Source of the DNA: Arthrobacter sp. MYb214
Lineage (GTDB): Bacteria > Actinomycetota > Actinomycetes > Actinomycetales > Micrococcaceae
Assembly: GCF_002979865.1 (NCBI RefSeq)
Contig: NZ_PCPZ01000002.1
Location: 1-64,000, forward strand
Length of the DNA: 64,000 nucleotides
Reading direction: 5' to 3'
The notes beneath the pieces were generated by a model, which saw only the letters and a program-made list of their open reading frames with translations, did not search any database and had not been told where the DNA came from. Position numbers and translations under genes: made by a program. Of the stretch, positions 1 to 9,279 are shown in pieces. Numbering within the stretch: position 1 is the stretch's first letter; every line of letters begins with the position of its first letter.

Positions 1-14
1 GGTCACCGCCGGAC
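1..14 (+). rRNA. rrf: 5S rRNA, 3' end only (end of an rRNA operon)
   Basis: The first 14 bases match, with two substitutions, the 3' end of the complete 5S gene at 1231-1348 (GGTCAYCGCCGGRC in both). They are followed by strong hairpins, as expected at the end of a 16S-23S-5S operon. The rest of the gene lies outside the window, so the call rests on the short match and context. Confidence 0.7.
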
Positions 15-34
15 TTAACTTGAGTAGATGGTTT

Positions 35-66
35 GAGGCCCTGGTACCGTTTGGTGCCGGGGCCTC
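35..66 (+). terminator. Hairpin terminator after the rRNA operon
   Basis: A 14-bp stem (GAGGCCCTGGTACC pairing with GGTGCCGGGGCCTC, with wobble pairs) closes a 4-nt loop, about 20 bp after the end of the partial 5S gene. No long T run follows. Confidence 0.75.
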
Positions 67-81
67 ACCTGTTTAACGGGA

Positions 82-129
82 AGGGGAGGGGGAATTGGGC
101 AGCTGGTGCAGCCTGGTTCCCCCTCCCCT
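82..129 (+). terminator. Second hairpin downstream of the rRNA operon
   Basis: A perfect 13-bp purine/pyrimidine inverted repeat (AGGGGAGGGGGAA and its complement) encloses a GCAGC/GCTGC-rich loop. It lies directly after the first hairpin and is read as a backup terminator for heavy rRNA transcription. A second function is not excluded. Confidence 0.5.
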
Positions 130-305
130 CCTGCTCTAACCTCGATAGCTGCTAAGCGACTAAGGCAACCACAAACACTTGACTTAGGCATCATTGTTCA
201 AGGGGCCACTCGAAATGGGCATAGTGTGGGATATGAGCGAGGCTGCGACTGACTCATCGACGGTGACTCGACTCGTCTTCCAATTGCGAAAGAGGGAAAC
301 CGAAC

Positions 306-1088
306 GTGAGAACTTATGTCGTTACTGGCGCTGCTTCCGGTATTGGCGCGGCCACTGCAGGATTGCTTCGAGAACGTGGGCACAAGGTCATTGGAGTTGA
401 TCTACGCGATGCTGAGGTCACTGCTGACCTATCGACGCAGGCGGGCCGGCTAAGCGCCATCAGCCAGACCCTAGAGCATTCCGAAGGCAAGATTGACGCG
501 GTCATCGCGGCCGCAGGCATCTCGGCTCCTAAGGCGATTACCGTCTCGGTAAACTACTTCGGCGTAACCAGGTATCTGGAAGGCCTGCTGCCTGCATTGG
601 GACTCTCGCAGTCACCACGCGTGGCCGTGGTTTCCTCGATGGCCTCGATCCAGCAGAATTCCGCTGAACTCGTTGATGCATTGCTTGCAGGCGACGAGGA
701 AGCAGCTCTGGCCATTGGTGCAGCCTTGGAAGCCGCTGGCCCGCAATCCGGTTACCTGAATTACCCGTCCTCCAAGCGTGCGCTGAGCCGCTGGGTTCGC
801 CGCGAGTGCATCTCGGAGAAGTGGGCCGGCGCAGGGATCCCATTGAACGCTGTGGCTCCTGGCACCGTGATCACCAACATGACTCGGGACCTATTGGCGA
901 CAGAAGAAGGCAAATCGATGGTTGACCAGAATGTGCCGATGCCATTGAACTACCACTCTGAAGCCGTGGTAATTGCCAAGCTACTGCTGTGGCTAACGAG
1001 TGCAGAAAATACTCACGTCACCGGGCAAACGATTTACTGCGATGGCGGTGCCGAGGCTACGCTCCGCGGGGACGATATCTGGAGCTAG
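306..1088 (+). CDS. SDR family oxidoreductase, 3-alpha-hydroxysteroid dehydrogenase/carbonyl reductase-like
   Basis: This is a 260-aa classical short-chain dehydrogenase. The N-terminal TGAASGIG dinucleotide-binding motif is at residues 7-14, the catalytic Ser lies in the VVSSMAS stretch near residue 111, and Tyr153-x3-Lys157 (YPSSK) completes the active site. The VDLRDAEVTADLST segment and the overall length recall the Comamonas 3-alpha-hydroxysteroid dehydrogenase/carbonyl reductase family, so NAD(P)-dependent reduction or oxidation of a hydroxysteroid or carbonyl is likely; the true substrate is unknown. It starts with GTG behind AGAGGG. It stands alone between an rRNA operon end and an orphan 5S gene, an unusual position. 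Confidence 0.85.
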   Translation: MRTYVVTGAASGIGAATAGLLRERGHKVIGVDLRDAEVTADLSTQAGRLSAISQTLEHSEGKIDAVIAAAGISAPKAITVSVNYFGVTRYLEGLLPALGLSQSPRVAVVSSMASIQQNSAELVDALLAGDEEAALAIGAALEAAGPQSGYLNYPSSKRALSRWVRRECISEKWAGAGIPLNAVAPGTVITNMTRDLLATEEGKSMVDQNVPMPLNYHSEAVVIAKLLLWLTSAENTHVTGQTIYCDGGAEATLRGDDIWS

Positions 1089-1207
1089 CCCAATTAGCCG
1101 GGTATGGCGAAGGACACTATTGGTAACGCGTTCTGAAGTGGCGCATCCACTGCGTGCTTGATATAGTTATGGAGTTGTCGCAATCGCGAATGACACCGTA
1201 GTTTTCC

Positions 1208-1221
1208 CATGGCTAGCCATG
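1208..1221. repeat. 14-bp perfect palindrome upstream of the orphan 5S gene
   Basis: CATGGCTAGCCATG is self-complementary and ends 9 bp before the 5S gene. It could be a protein-binding site or a chance palindrome; nothing else supports a role. Confidence 0.35.
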
Positions 1222-1230
1222 AGGTATAGA

Positions 1231-1348
1231 GTTACGGCGATCATAGCGTGGGGGAAACGCCCAGATCCATACCGAACCTGGAAGCTAAGACCCACAGCGC
1301 CGATGGTACTGCACTCGGGAGGGTGTGGGAGAGTAGGTCATCGCCGGG
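1231..1348 (+). rRNA. rrf: 5S ribosomal RNA, complete and separate from the rRNA operon
   Basis: The gene has the canonical actinobacterial 5S pattern: GTTACGGCGA at the 5' end, GGGGGAAACGCC, CCGAACCTGGAAGCTAAG, the GCGCCGATGGTACTGC segment and GAGAGTAGGTC near the 3' end. Helix I pairs CGGCGA (1235-1240) with TCGCCG (1341-1346). The A-T pair at 1240/1341, and the CAG/CTG pairing of helix III, are paired variants of the usual G-C forms, so the structure looks maintained. No 16S or 23S gene precedes it; an SDR gene lies between it and the rRNA operon end. The exact 3' end is uncertain by 1-2 bases. Confidence 0.93.
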
Positions 1349-1359
1349 CATAATTTGCC

Positions 1360-1389
1360 GAAGGCCCCGAACTTATGTTCGGGGCCTTC
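1360..1389 (+). terminator. Terminator of the orphan 5S gene
   Basis: A perfect 13-bp stem (GAAGGCCCCGAAC with GTTCGGGGCCTTC) closes a 4-nt loop 12 bp after the 5S 3' end. Confidence 0.85.
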
Positions 1390-1424
1390 GATGTTTAACC
1401 GGACTCTCGCGCAGCGGACTTAAA

Positions 1425-1466
1425 GCCAATGGCGGCTTGGAGTTCAATTTCCAAGCCGCCATTGGC
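1425..1466 (-). terminator. Terminator downstream of the ABC ATPase gene
   Basis: A perfect 16-bp inverted repeat (GCCAATGGCGGCTTGG and its complement) with a 10-nt loop lies 12 bp beyond the stop codon of the minus-strand ABC ATPase. It may also stop transcripts from the 5S side. Confidence 0.8.
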
Positions 1467-1477
1467 GCTAGCCAGTA

Positions 1478-2545
<1,068 letters not shown>

Positions 2546-2610
2546 GATGACAATCCTTTCACGGGCAGGTACGTGCCCGACGATCCGTAGTGAAAGTGAG
2601 TTGGGACACT

Positions 2611-3390
2611 TCAGTGTCGCATGGAAATCAGACTTTTCAAAAGGTGTGGTAATTCACTTGGCGAAAGGATATTATGCGCGGCCGCAGTTGGTCCAGGTCC
2701 CACCTTGATGCCCAGATCCGCTGCGCCAAGAACCTTGAATCCGTTCTCGTCGGTCACGTCATCACCGACAAAAAGGACCGCTTGGACGTCGAGTACTTCA
2801 CGCAACCACTGCAGGCTCTGGCCCTTATCGCCGTGATGCACGGTGGCCTCTAGCACCGCTTTGCCTTCAAGCAGTTTGATGCCGTCCAAATCACGTAGCG
2901 CCTGCCGCGCCTGTGCCAGGGCCTTGGCGGCAACTTCAGGTGTTGCCTGGCGGACGTGCAGGACCGTGGCCGACGGTTTGTACTCCACGCTGGCGTTCGC
3001 GTGCATCGCAGCAACTCGTTCCAGGCGCTTGGTAATTTGCCCGAGCAGCTCGGACTGCCTAGCGGTCAGCGGCTCATCGTGCCAGATCGCGCCCAGCTGT
3101 GGCGGAACCAAGCGCTCGGCACCGTGCGAACCAATGCGAATCTCTGGACGAGGTTCAGGATAGACCTCGCTCAAGGACTGCAGGTTACGCCCCGACACCA
3201 CCGCGGTGTATACCCCGGGACTGGAAGCCAGCTGCTCGAAGGCAGCAGCAGACTCTTCCAGCGGCCGGGCCTCTTGGGGCCGGTCAACCAGCGGGGACAT
3301 CGTTCCATCAAAGTCCAAAGCAACTAGTACCCGCTGATGGGCAGCAAATTCAGCGAGCGCGGCCTGCAGGGCAGGGTCAAGGTCAGGCAA
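2611..3390 (-). CDS. otsB: Trehalose-6-phosphate phosphatase
   Basis: This 259-aa HAD-superfamily phosphatase removes phosphate from trehalose 6-phosphate to give trehalose. The nucleophile motif LDFDGTMSP carries Asp26 and Asp28, and the metal-binding GDDVTDE motif lies near residue 213. It starts with TTG behind GAGGAA. It follows otsA by 41 bp on the same strand, so the two enzymes of the OtsAB pathway are one transcription unit. Trehalose serves as osmoprotectant and carbon store in this group. Confidence 0.93.
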   Translation of the reverse strand: MPDLDPALQAALAEFAAHQRVLVALDFDGTMSPLVDRPQEARPLEESAAAFEQLASSPGVYTAVVSGRNLQSLSEVYPEPRPEIRIGSHGAERLVPPQLGAIWHDEPLTARQSELLGQITKRLERVAAMHANASVEYKPSATVLHVRQATPEVAAKALAQARQALRDLDGIKLLEGKAVLEATVHHGDKGQSLQWLREVLDVQAVLFVGDDVTDENGFKVLGAADLGIKVGPGPTAAAHNILSPSELPHLLKSLISMRH

Positions 3391-3431
3391 TGGTATTCCT
3401 CATCGGAGATCAGGATTCCTGTCGGAATCTT

Positions 3432-4928
3432 CTAGCGAACGATTTCGTGCACGGAGGTGGCCGCGTTGATCTCGGCCAGCTCGGCTAGGAAATCCTCGGA
3501 CCACTTCGAGACGTCGTTGAGCGCCAAGTGGCGGTTCATGCGTTTCATCCGGCGTTCCTGCTCTGCCTCATTCATCTGAACCGCTTCAACGATCTTGGCC
3601 TTCATCCCGTCGATGTCGTGCGGGTTGACCAGGACAGCCTGGGTCAGCTGATCGGCAGCGCCGGTGTACTCCGAGAGCACCAGTACACCGCGACCATCCT
3701 GGTGCGCAGCGACGAACTCCTTGGCCACCAGATTCATCCCATCGCGCAGGGCCGTGACCAGCAGGACATCGGCTGCCAGATACATGGCGATCATTTCGCG
3801 CAGCGGATAGGACTGGTGCAGGTAGCGCAGGGTGGTGTGGCTCAGGGTGTCATGCTGGCCGGTGATCTGCCCGACCATGAGCTCCACCTGGTCACGCAGC
3901 TCGATGTAGCTGTCCACGTTTTCCCGGCTGGGGCTGGCTACCTGGATCAGGCAGACATCACCGGCGCGCAGAGTCTGGTCGGAGAGCAGCTCGCCATAGG
4001 CCTTCAGGCGGTGGCGAATGCCCTTGGTGTAGTCCAAGCGGTCCACGCCCAGCATGATGGTTTTCGGATTGCCCAGCTCATGGCGGATCTGGGCGGCACG
4101 GGCAATGATTTGCGGATCGCGTGCGAGCTTGGCGATTTGCTCGGTATCGATGGAAATCGGATGCGCATTGGCACGGCAGAGATTCTGCATGTCGTTACCG
4201 GCTGGGGGCGAAGCCACATCGCCCTTGGTGGAGTAGTCGGTGAAACGGCGCAAGCAGCGCAGGAAATTGCTCGCATCGGTTTCGCGCTGGAACCCGACCA
4301 AGTCCGCGCCGACCAGTCCCTGCAAGATCTGGGTGCGCCAGGGCAGCTGCGAAAACAGGCTGGCCGCCGGGAACGGTATGTGCAGGAAGAAGCCGATTTT
4401 CAGATCGGGTCGCGCCAGCCGCAGCATCTGCGGAACCAGCTGCAGCTGGTAGTCGTGGACCCACACGGTAGCGTGCGGAGCAGCGATTTCCAGTACGGCA
4501 TCGGCGAATCGCTGGTTGATCCTCTTATAGCGGTCCCACCAGGTGCGGTGGTACTCCGGTGGCACGATGACGTCGTGGTAGAGCGGCCAAAGCGTCGAGT
4601 TGGAGAAGCCCTCGTAGTAGAGGGTCAGGTCATCCTCATCCAGGGGGACCGGAACCAGATGGATGTCATCCTTGTCGAAGCTCTCCAGTTTCTCGCCGAT
4701 ACCGCCATGCCAACCCACCCAGGCACCTTCGGACGCAGCCATGACCGGTTCCAAGGCGGTAACCAAACCACCGGGCGAACGCTGGAATCCTTGCGATCCG
4801 TCAGGATTGGTGATGCGATCCACCGGAAGGCGGTTGGCTACTACCACAAAATCGTAGGAATTTTCGGTCTTTGTACTCGGCGCTGGGTTACCCACTGCAA
4901 ACCTCCTGGTTTGTTCAATCTGGTTCAC
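3432..4928 (-). CDS. otsA: Alpha,alpha-trehalose-phosphate synthase (UDP- or GDP-forming)
   Basis: This 498-aa GT20 glycosyltransferase joins a nucleotide-activated glucose to glucose 6-phosphate to make trehalose 6-phosphate. The [12 protein letters not shown] motif is near residue 30, with the [12 protein letters not shown] segment in the first Rossmann domain. [12 protein letters not shown] and [14 protein letters not shown] in the C-terminal half form the sugar-nucleotide site. Length matches the family. About 27 poorly conserved residues precede the catalytic core. It leads the otsA-otsB(-ugpC) run. Confidence 0.95.
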   Translation of the reverse strand: MNQIEQTRRFAVGNPAPSTKTENSYDFVVVANRLPVDRITNPDGSQGFQRSPGGLVTALEPVMAASEGAWVGWHGGIGEKLESFDKDDIHLVPVPLDEDDLTLYYEGFSNSTLWPLYHDVIVPPEYHRTWWDRYKRINQRFADAVLEIAAPHATVWVHDYQLQLVPQMLRLARPDLKIGFFLHIPFPAASLFSQLPWRTQILQGLVGADLVGFQRETDASNFLRCLRRFTDYSTKGDVASPPAGNDMQNLCRANAHPISIDTEQIAKLARDPQIIARAAQIRHELGNPKTIMLGVDRLDYTKGIRHRLKAYGELLSDQTLRAGDVCLIQVASPSRENVDSYIELRDQVELMVGQITGQHDTLSHTTLRYLHQSYPLREMIAMYLAADVLLVTALRDGMNLVAKEFVAAHQDGRGVLVLSEYTGAADQLTQAVLVNPHDIDGMKAKIVEAVQMNEAEQERRMKRMNRHLALNDVSKWSEDFLAELAEINAATSVHEIVR

Positions 4929-5238
4929 CGGCGTGGTGCAGATTCGTCGGTTCTGAGTGAATGACTTCTCGTCAAATTTCCTCGCTCTTGCTATTTAGCC
5001 TAGTGAAAACTGACTGCTAAGGGAACGAAGGGACGGATTTCTCCGTCATATGGGCTACTTCTGCGCATGTGCCGCGTGGTCAGCTAAGGACCGGCAGCAA
5101 AGAAACGATATCCGCCGATGACTTGGTTTAACGCTCAACTTAAGGTTTTCGAAGCACTTTGGGTGCTGTATGCGAAAGATATGTGAGTCCTGTGAAGGTG
5201 GGGGAATCTTGAGTTTTCAAGGATATTGGCGCTCGGAG
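4929..5238. other. Divergent intergenic region between otsA and the DsbA-like gene
   Basis: No convincing gene is present in these 310 bp. Promoters for otsA (leftward) and for the rightward gene are expected here. I see no riboswitch, repeat or long hairpin. Confidence 0.5.
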
Positions 5239-5266
5239 TTGGCTAAGCTTGACTCCAGATGATAGT
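5239..5266 (+). promoter_or_regulatory. Predicted promoter of the DsbA-like gene
   Basis: TTGGCT (5239-5244) and GATAGT (5261-5266) are separated by 16 bp. Transcription would begin near 5273, which rules out the upstream TTG at 5266 as a start codon and supports the ATG at 5296. Confidence 0.5.
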
Positions 5267-5295
5267 TGTCCGCTGACCAAGGAACCGCCAAATTT

Positions 5296-6162
5296 ATGTC
5301 TACAAATAACCCGCGCCCATCGAAGGCAGAGCGAACCGCGAGTGCCCGAGAGAAGGCGGCGCAGATGCGTGCCGCTCAAGATGCCGCTCAGAAGCGCAAG
5401 TCGCTTTTCGTGAAGCTGGGCGTATTGGCCGCAGTCATTGTGGTCATCGCACTGGTAGTTACCTTGATCGTGCAGAACAACAACGCAAAGGTGGCAGACT
5501 CCGGCGCCGTGCCGCAGGGCGCTACCGCAGCCGGTGGCATCATGGTCACCTCGCCGGACACTGTCGCAGAGAAGTCCATCGAGAATGTGGATATCAAGAC
5601 GCTCGAAGCACCTGCCGAGGCGCCATCGCCTGCTACCCCACGCGACCTGACGGTGGCTGAAAAGGGCGAACCGATCAACATCGCCATGTACGTTGACGCC
5701 AACTGCGTTCACTGTGCAGACTTCGAGGCTACCTACGGGGACCAGATCGAGGAATGGCTGGCCAACGGCGACGTCACCGTTGAATACCGCAACGTCGGCT
5801 ACCTTGACCGTGGTTCAGCAACCAACTTCTCCTCGCGCGGCGCCAACGCATTGGCTTGCGTCGCCGACGAAAGCCCAGAAGCCTACATGGGCTTCGTCAA
5901 GGCACTGTGGGGCCACTACCCAGAGGGCGAGATGAAGAACGCCGAGCTGGCCGATCTGGCGATCCAGAATGGCGCTGCGCAGTCCGTTGAAAGCTGCATC
6001 GCAGATGACAAGTTCCGTCCATTCGTCCAGTACACCACTACTGCCGGCCAGTACGATGGCGTGGCTGGCACCCCATCGATCTTCGTCCAGGGCAAGGTAG
6101 TCGATCTGGCAAAGGAAGACTTCCCAACCGCAGTGAAGGAAGCAATCGCTGCCAACAAGTAA
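5296..6162 (+). CDS. Membrane-anchored thioredoxin-fold (DsbA-like) protein
   Basis: A 288-aa protein with a charged cytoplasmic N-terminus of about 38 residues, one transmembrane segment (about 39-60), a linker rich in Ala and Pro, and an extracytoplasmic thioredoxin-fold domain. The redox motif CVHC is at residues 138-141. It resembles the DsbA/DsbG-like thioredoxin_4 proteins of actinobacteria, which act in disulfide formation or isomerisation outside the membrane; the substrate is unknown. AAGGAA lies 11 bp before the chosen ATG; an in-frame TTG ten codons upstream overlaps the predicted -10 box and was rejected. Confidence 0.88.
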   Translation: MSTNNPRPSKAERTASAREKAAQMRAAQDAAQKRKSLFVKLGVLAAVIVVIALVVTLIVQNNNAKVADSGAVPQGATAAGGIMVTSPDTVAEKSIENVDIKTLEAPAEAPSPATPRDLTVAEKGEPINIAMYVDANCVHCADFEATYGDQIEEWLANGDVTVEYRNVGYLDRGSATNFSSRGANALACVADESPEAYMGFVKALWGHYPEGEMKNAELADLAIQNGAAQSVESCIADDKFRPFVQYTTTAGQYDGVAGTPSIFVQGKVVDLAKEDFPTAVKEAIAANK

Positions 6163-6229
6163 GTCGAACCGGTAGACTCTGGACAATTGTTCGGGATCCG
6201 GTAGTATCCTTATTGATCTCGCACCCCGA

Positions 6230-6269
6230 CCGATGGGAAGGAAGCCAATGATGGCTTCCTTCCCATCGG
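6230..6269 (+). terminator. Strong hairpin terminator
   Basis: An 18-bp perfect stem (6230-6247 with 6252-6269) closes an ATGA loop, 67 bp after the DsbA-like gene and before tRNA-Thr. Confidence 0.85.
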
Positions 6270-6333
6270 CATTTAACTCGGAGCATCGCCAATTCGCAGT
6301 GCCGCAGGGTTTTCGGATATTCTTATTCGGTAC

Positions 6334-6407
6334 GCCCCCTTAGCTCAGCTGGCCAGAGCGTCTGTCTTGTAAACTGAAGGTCACCGGTTCGAATCCGGTA
6401 GGGGGCT
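6334..6407 (+). tRNA. tRNA-Thr (anticodon TGT)
   Basis: A 74-nt cloverleaf: acceptor GCCCCCT/AGGGGGC, D-arm GCTC/GAGC, anticodon loop CTTGTAA, variable AGGTC, and T-arm ACCGG-TTCGAAT-CCGGT. The anticodon stem TCTGT/ACTGA has a T-T mismatch at the third pair (29-41). CCA is not encoded. Confidence 0.95.
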
Positions 6408-6571
6408 CTGACCTGGTCCTGGACCAGCAACGGGAACCGTGTCCATGAATCTTCGTGGCGCGGTTTCTTTTTTTAGCCCCAGGTCTTGCCCGAGCCAGCG
6501 TCGCGCCTATGGCAGGCTCAAAGATCCCGCCGGTAGAATTTTGCGCAGAACCTATATTTGAGGAGCCGACC

Positions 6572-7522
6572 ATGGCCGGAGGCCTTGCAGCACTATTGGA
6601 CGACGTGGCGGCGCTGGTGAAAGTCACCGCGGCATCGCTTGATGACATCGCGCTGGGCGCTGGCAAGGCCAGCACCAAATCGCTAGGCGTCGTCATCGAC
6701 GATGCGGCAGTCACCCCGCAGTACGTGGCCGGACTCTCGCCCAAGCGCGAGCTTCCAATCATCTGGAAGATCGCCGTTGGGTCTATCCGGAACAAAATGC
6801 TGTTCATCCTTCCGGTGGCGCTGATCCTATCGCAGTTCGCTCCATGGGCGCTGACCCCGATCCTGATGATCGGTGGCGCTTATCTGGTTTTCGAAGGCGC
6901 CGAGAAGCTGCTTGAGGCGATGGGCGCGATCAAGCACCACACTCCGGGCGGCAAGGAGGGAGTGCGCGACGAGAAAGCGATCATCGGATCGGCAGTGCGC
7001 ACAGACCTCGTGCTTTCCGCGGAGATCATGGTCATCTCGCTGAACGAGGTGTCCCACGAGCCATTCTTGAATCGCGCGCTGATCCTGATTGTGATCGCCA
7101 TCCTGATGACCGTCGTGGTCTATGGCGCCGTGGGCTTGATCGTCAAAATGGACGACATCGGACTGCACATGGCCGCCAAGCCGCGCCAGCTCACGCAGAA
7201 GATCGGGCGCGGCCTGGTCAAGGCGATGCCCATCGTGATGTCCATCCTGAGCAAGGTCGGCGTGATCGCGATGCTCTGGGTCGGCGGGCACCTGCTGCTG
7301 GTCGGCATGGACGAACTGGGCTGGCACGCACCGTACGGCTTCGTGCACCACGTTGAACTGCTGGTCCACGACGCGACCGGTCAGGCCGGCGCCGTGCTGG
7401 GCTGGCTGGTGAACACCGCCTTCTCCTGCCTTGCCGGTTTTATCATGGGTACCGTGATTACCGTCATCATCCTGGGCATCGAGAAGCTGCGCCACATGGG
7501 CAAAGCCGAAGCAGACCACTAG
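6572..7522 (+). CDS. DUF808 (YedI-like) inner-membrane protein
   Basis: This 316-aa protein matches the DUF808/YedI family. It opens with MAGGLAALLDDVAALVK, contains VTGL/AGLSPKRELPIIWK-type and IPVALILSQFAPWALTP-like conserved stretches, and has several hydrophobic segments (about residues 80-120, 170-205, 225-260 and 285-308). The family function is not established; it is an integral membrane protein. The ATG at 6572 is preceded by AGGAG and gives the usual family N-terminus, whereas a longer in-frame ATG at 6455 lies just after the tRNA and was rejected. It stands alone between tRNA-Thr and the restriction-modification genes. Confidence 0.88.
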   Translation: MAGGLAALLDDVAALVKVTAASLDDIALGAGKASTKSLGVVIDDAAVTPQYVAGLSPKRELPIIWKIAVGSIRNKMLFILPVALILSQFAPWALTPILMIGGAYLVFEGAEKLLEAMGAIKHHTPGGKEGVRDEKAIIGSAVRTDLVLSAEIMVISLNEVSHEPFLNRALILIVIAILMTVVVYGAVGLIVKMDDIGLHMAAKPRQLTQKIGRGLVKAMPIVMSILSKVGVIAMLWVGGHLLLVGMDELGWHAPYGFVHHVELLVHDATGQAGAVLGWLVNTAFSCLAGFIMGTVITVIILGIEKLRHMGKAEADH

Positions 7523-7629
7523 GAACAGGAATCAGCCAGATGCCCGCGCACGTAGAATAGAGAAGTTGCCGCCCGGACTCGGTCTACCGGTCCAGCCCAA
7601 CTGTCTGGCCTACGTGGAAAGATCGATGC

Positions 7630-9279
7630 GTGTTGAGTAGAGAATTGACAGATCAGGCGACCGCCCGCCATGCGCGCGGAGCCTACTTCACCCCGGAACC
7701 CGTCGCCAGCTTCATGGCGCAGTGGGCGCTGGGGGAGCAAGGATCCAAGGTCCTGGAACCCTCCTGCGGTGAAGCACAATTCCTTGCCGCTGCCCATCCG
7801 GTGCTTGCAGATGGCCGAGACCGGGTCGAGCTGGTGGGCCTGGAACTGCACGAACCATCGGTGCAGGCCGCCCGTGAGCGGATGAGCGCCGCCGGGATCG
7901 ACGCGCGCATCGAGCACGCCAACTTCTTCGAGGTCACCGGCAACGCCGAGTACGACGCTGTCATCGGCAACCCTCCCTACGTGCGCTACCAGCTGCACCG
8001 CGGGGCTGACCGGCAGCTCTCGCGCGCCGCGGCCAAAGCCTCGGGCGTGGAACTGAATGAACTTGCCAGCATCTGGGCCGCTTTCGTCGTGCATGCCACC
8101 AGCTTCCTTGCCGTCGGCGGGCGCCTGGCCCTGGTGCTTCCGGCAGAGCTGATGTTCGTGAACTATGCCGGGCCTGTCCGCCAGATGCTGCTTGAACGCT
8201 TCGCCAGCGTGCACCTGGCCGTCTTTGAAGAGCGCTTGTTCGCCGACGCGCAGGAAGAAGTGGTGCTGCTGCTGGCCGAGGGCTACCGCGAAGGGGCTAG
8301 CGGTTCCTTCAACCTGCACCAATTCCGCAATGCGCTGGATCTGCAAGCCCTGGGCGAAGGCACCCGCCACACCCCGGTGCGCATGAACGAGCGCTGGACC
8401 GGTTCCCTGGTCGGCCTTGAAGCCCAGGGGATCTTGTCGGCGGCACTGGCCGCCGGCCGGATGGCGCCGCTGCAGTCCTGGGGCGAAACCTCGCTGGGCG
8501 CGGTCACCGGCAATAATAAGTGGTTCACCCTCTCGGCCCAGCAGATCCAGGACCTGGGGCTGGCCCGCGAGGACCTGATCCGGATCTCGCCTCCGGGCTC
8601 GCGCCACCTGCGCGGGCTGGAATTGAGCGAGGACGGCTGGGAAAAGCTCGCCGAGCACGGGGCAGCTGCCTACATGTTCCGCCCCGGCGCGGAACCCAGC
8701 GGTGCTGGTGCGCGCTTTGTGGCCAGCGGTGAACTGCAGAACGTCGACCAGGCCTACAAGTGCAAGGTGCGCTCGCCATGGTGGCGGGTGCCGGTGCTCT
8801 CGGTGCCGGACCTGTTCATGACCTACATGAACGCCGACACCCCGCGGTTGACCGCCAACGAGGCCGCGGTGCACCACATCAACTCGATCCATGGGGTGTA
8901 CCTCGGCGCCGATGCGCGCGAGCTGGGCCGCGAGCTGCTCCCGGTGGCATCGCTCAATACCCTGACCATGCTCGGAGCCGAAATGGTGGGCCGCTCCTAC
9001 GGCGGCGGCATCCTGAAGCTGGAACCGCGTGAAGCCGACCAGCTGCCGGTCCCGGCGATCGGCATGGTGCAGCGCTATGCCCGGCAATTGCGTGCCATCA
9101 AGCCGGCGGTGCGTGAACTGCTGGTGCAGGGGCGCAAGCAAGAGGCCACCGACCTGGTGGACCGCGTGGTGCTCGAGCAGCTGCTCGGCTTGGAGCCGGA
9201 TGCGCTGGAGGCGGTCCGCACTGCGCGAATGAATATGCTCGAACGCCGCAAGGCCAGAAGCAAAGCCGTGAGGGGATGA
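7630..9279 (+). CDS. Type II N6-adenine DNA methyltransferase
   Basis: A 549-aa SAM-dependent DNA methylase. The GAYFTPEPVASFM segment and VLEPSCGEAQFL (residues 41-52) form the SAM pocket, LELHEPS carries the acidic residue of motif II, and the catalytic NPPY is at 114-117, so it methylates exocyclic adenine amino groups. The motif order is that of gamma-class enzymes (Eco57I/TaqI-like fold), and the remaining ~400 residues include the target-recognition region. It starts with GTG behind GGAAAG and overlaps the next gene by ATGA. Its role is to protect host DNA from the partner endonuclease. Confidence 0.88.
   Translation: MLSRELTDQATARHARGAYFTPEPVASFMAQWALGEQGSKVLEPSCGEAQFLAAAHPVLADGRDRVELVGLELHEPSVQAARERMSAAGIDARIEHANFFEVTGNAEYDAVIGNPPYVRYQLHRGADRQLSRAAAKASGVELNELASIWAAFVVHATSFLAVGGRLALVLPAELMFVNYAGPVRQMLLERFASVHLAVFEERLFADAQEEVVLLLAEGYREGASGSFNLHQFRNALDLQALGEGTRHTPVRMNERWTGSLVGLEAQGILSAALAAGRMAPLQSWGETSLGAVTGNNKWFTLSAQQIQDLGLAREDLIRISPPGSRHLRGLELSEDGWEKLAEHGAAAYMFRPGAEPSGAGARFVASGELQNVDQAYKCKVRSPWWRVPVLSVPDLFMTYMNADTPRLTANEAAVHHINSIHGVYLGADARELGRELLPVASLNTLTMLGAEMVGRSYGGGILKLEPREADQLPVPAIGMVQRYARQLRAIKPAVRELLVQGRKQEATDLVDRVVLEQLLGLEPDALEAVRTARMNMLERRKARSKAVRG

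Noticed and set aside
3528-4964. 478-codon open frame on the plus strand antisense to otsA
   Set aside because: It mirrors the otsA codons in a high-GC genome and has no family features; otsA is certain on the minus strand.
7519-9141. 540-codon open frame antisense to the DNA methylase
   Set aside because: It has low-complexity Gln/His/Gly-rich composition typical of a shadow frame; the methylase motifs are on the plus strand.
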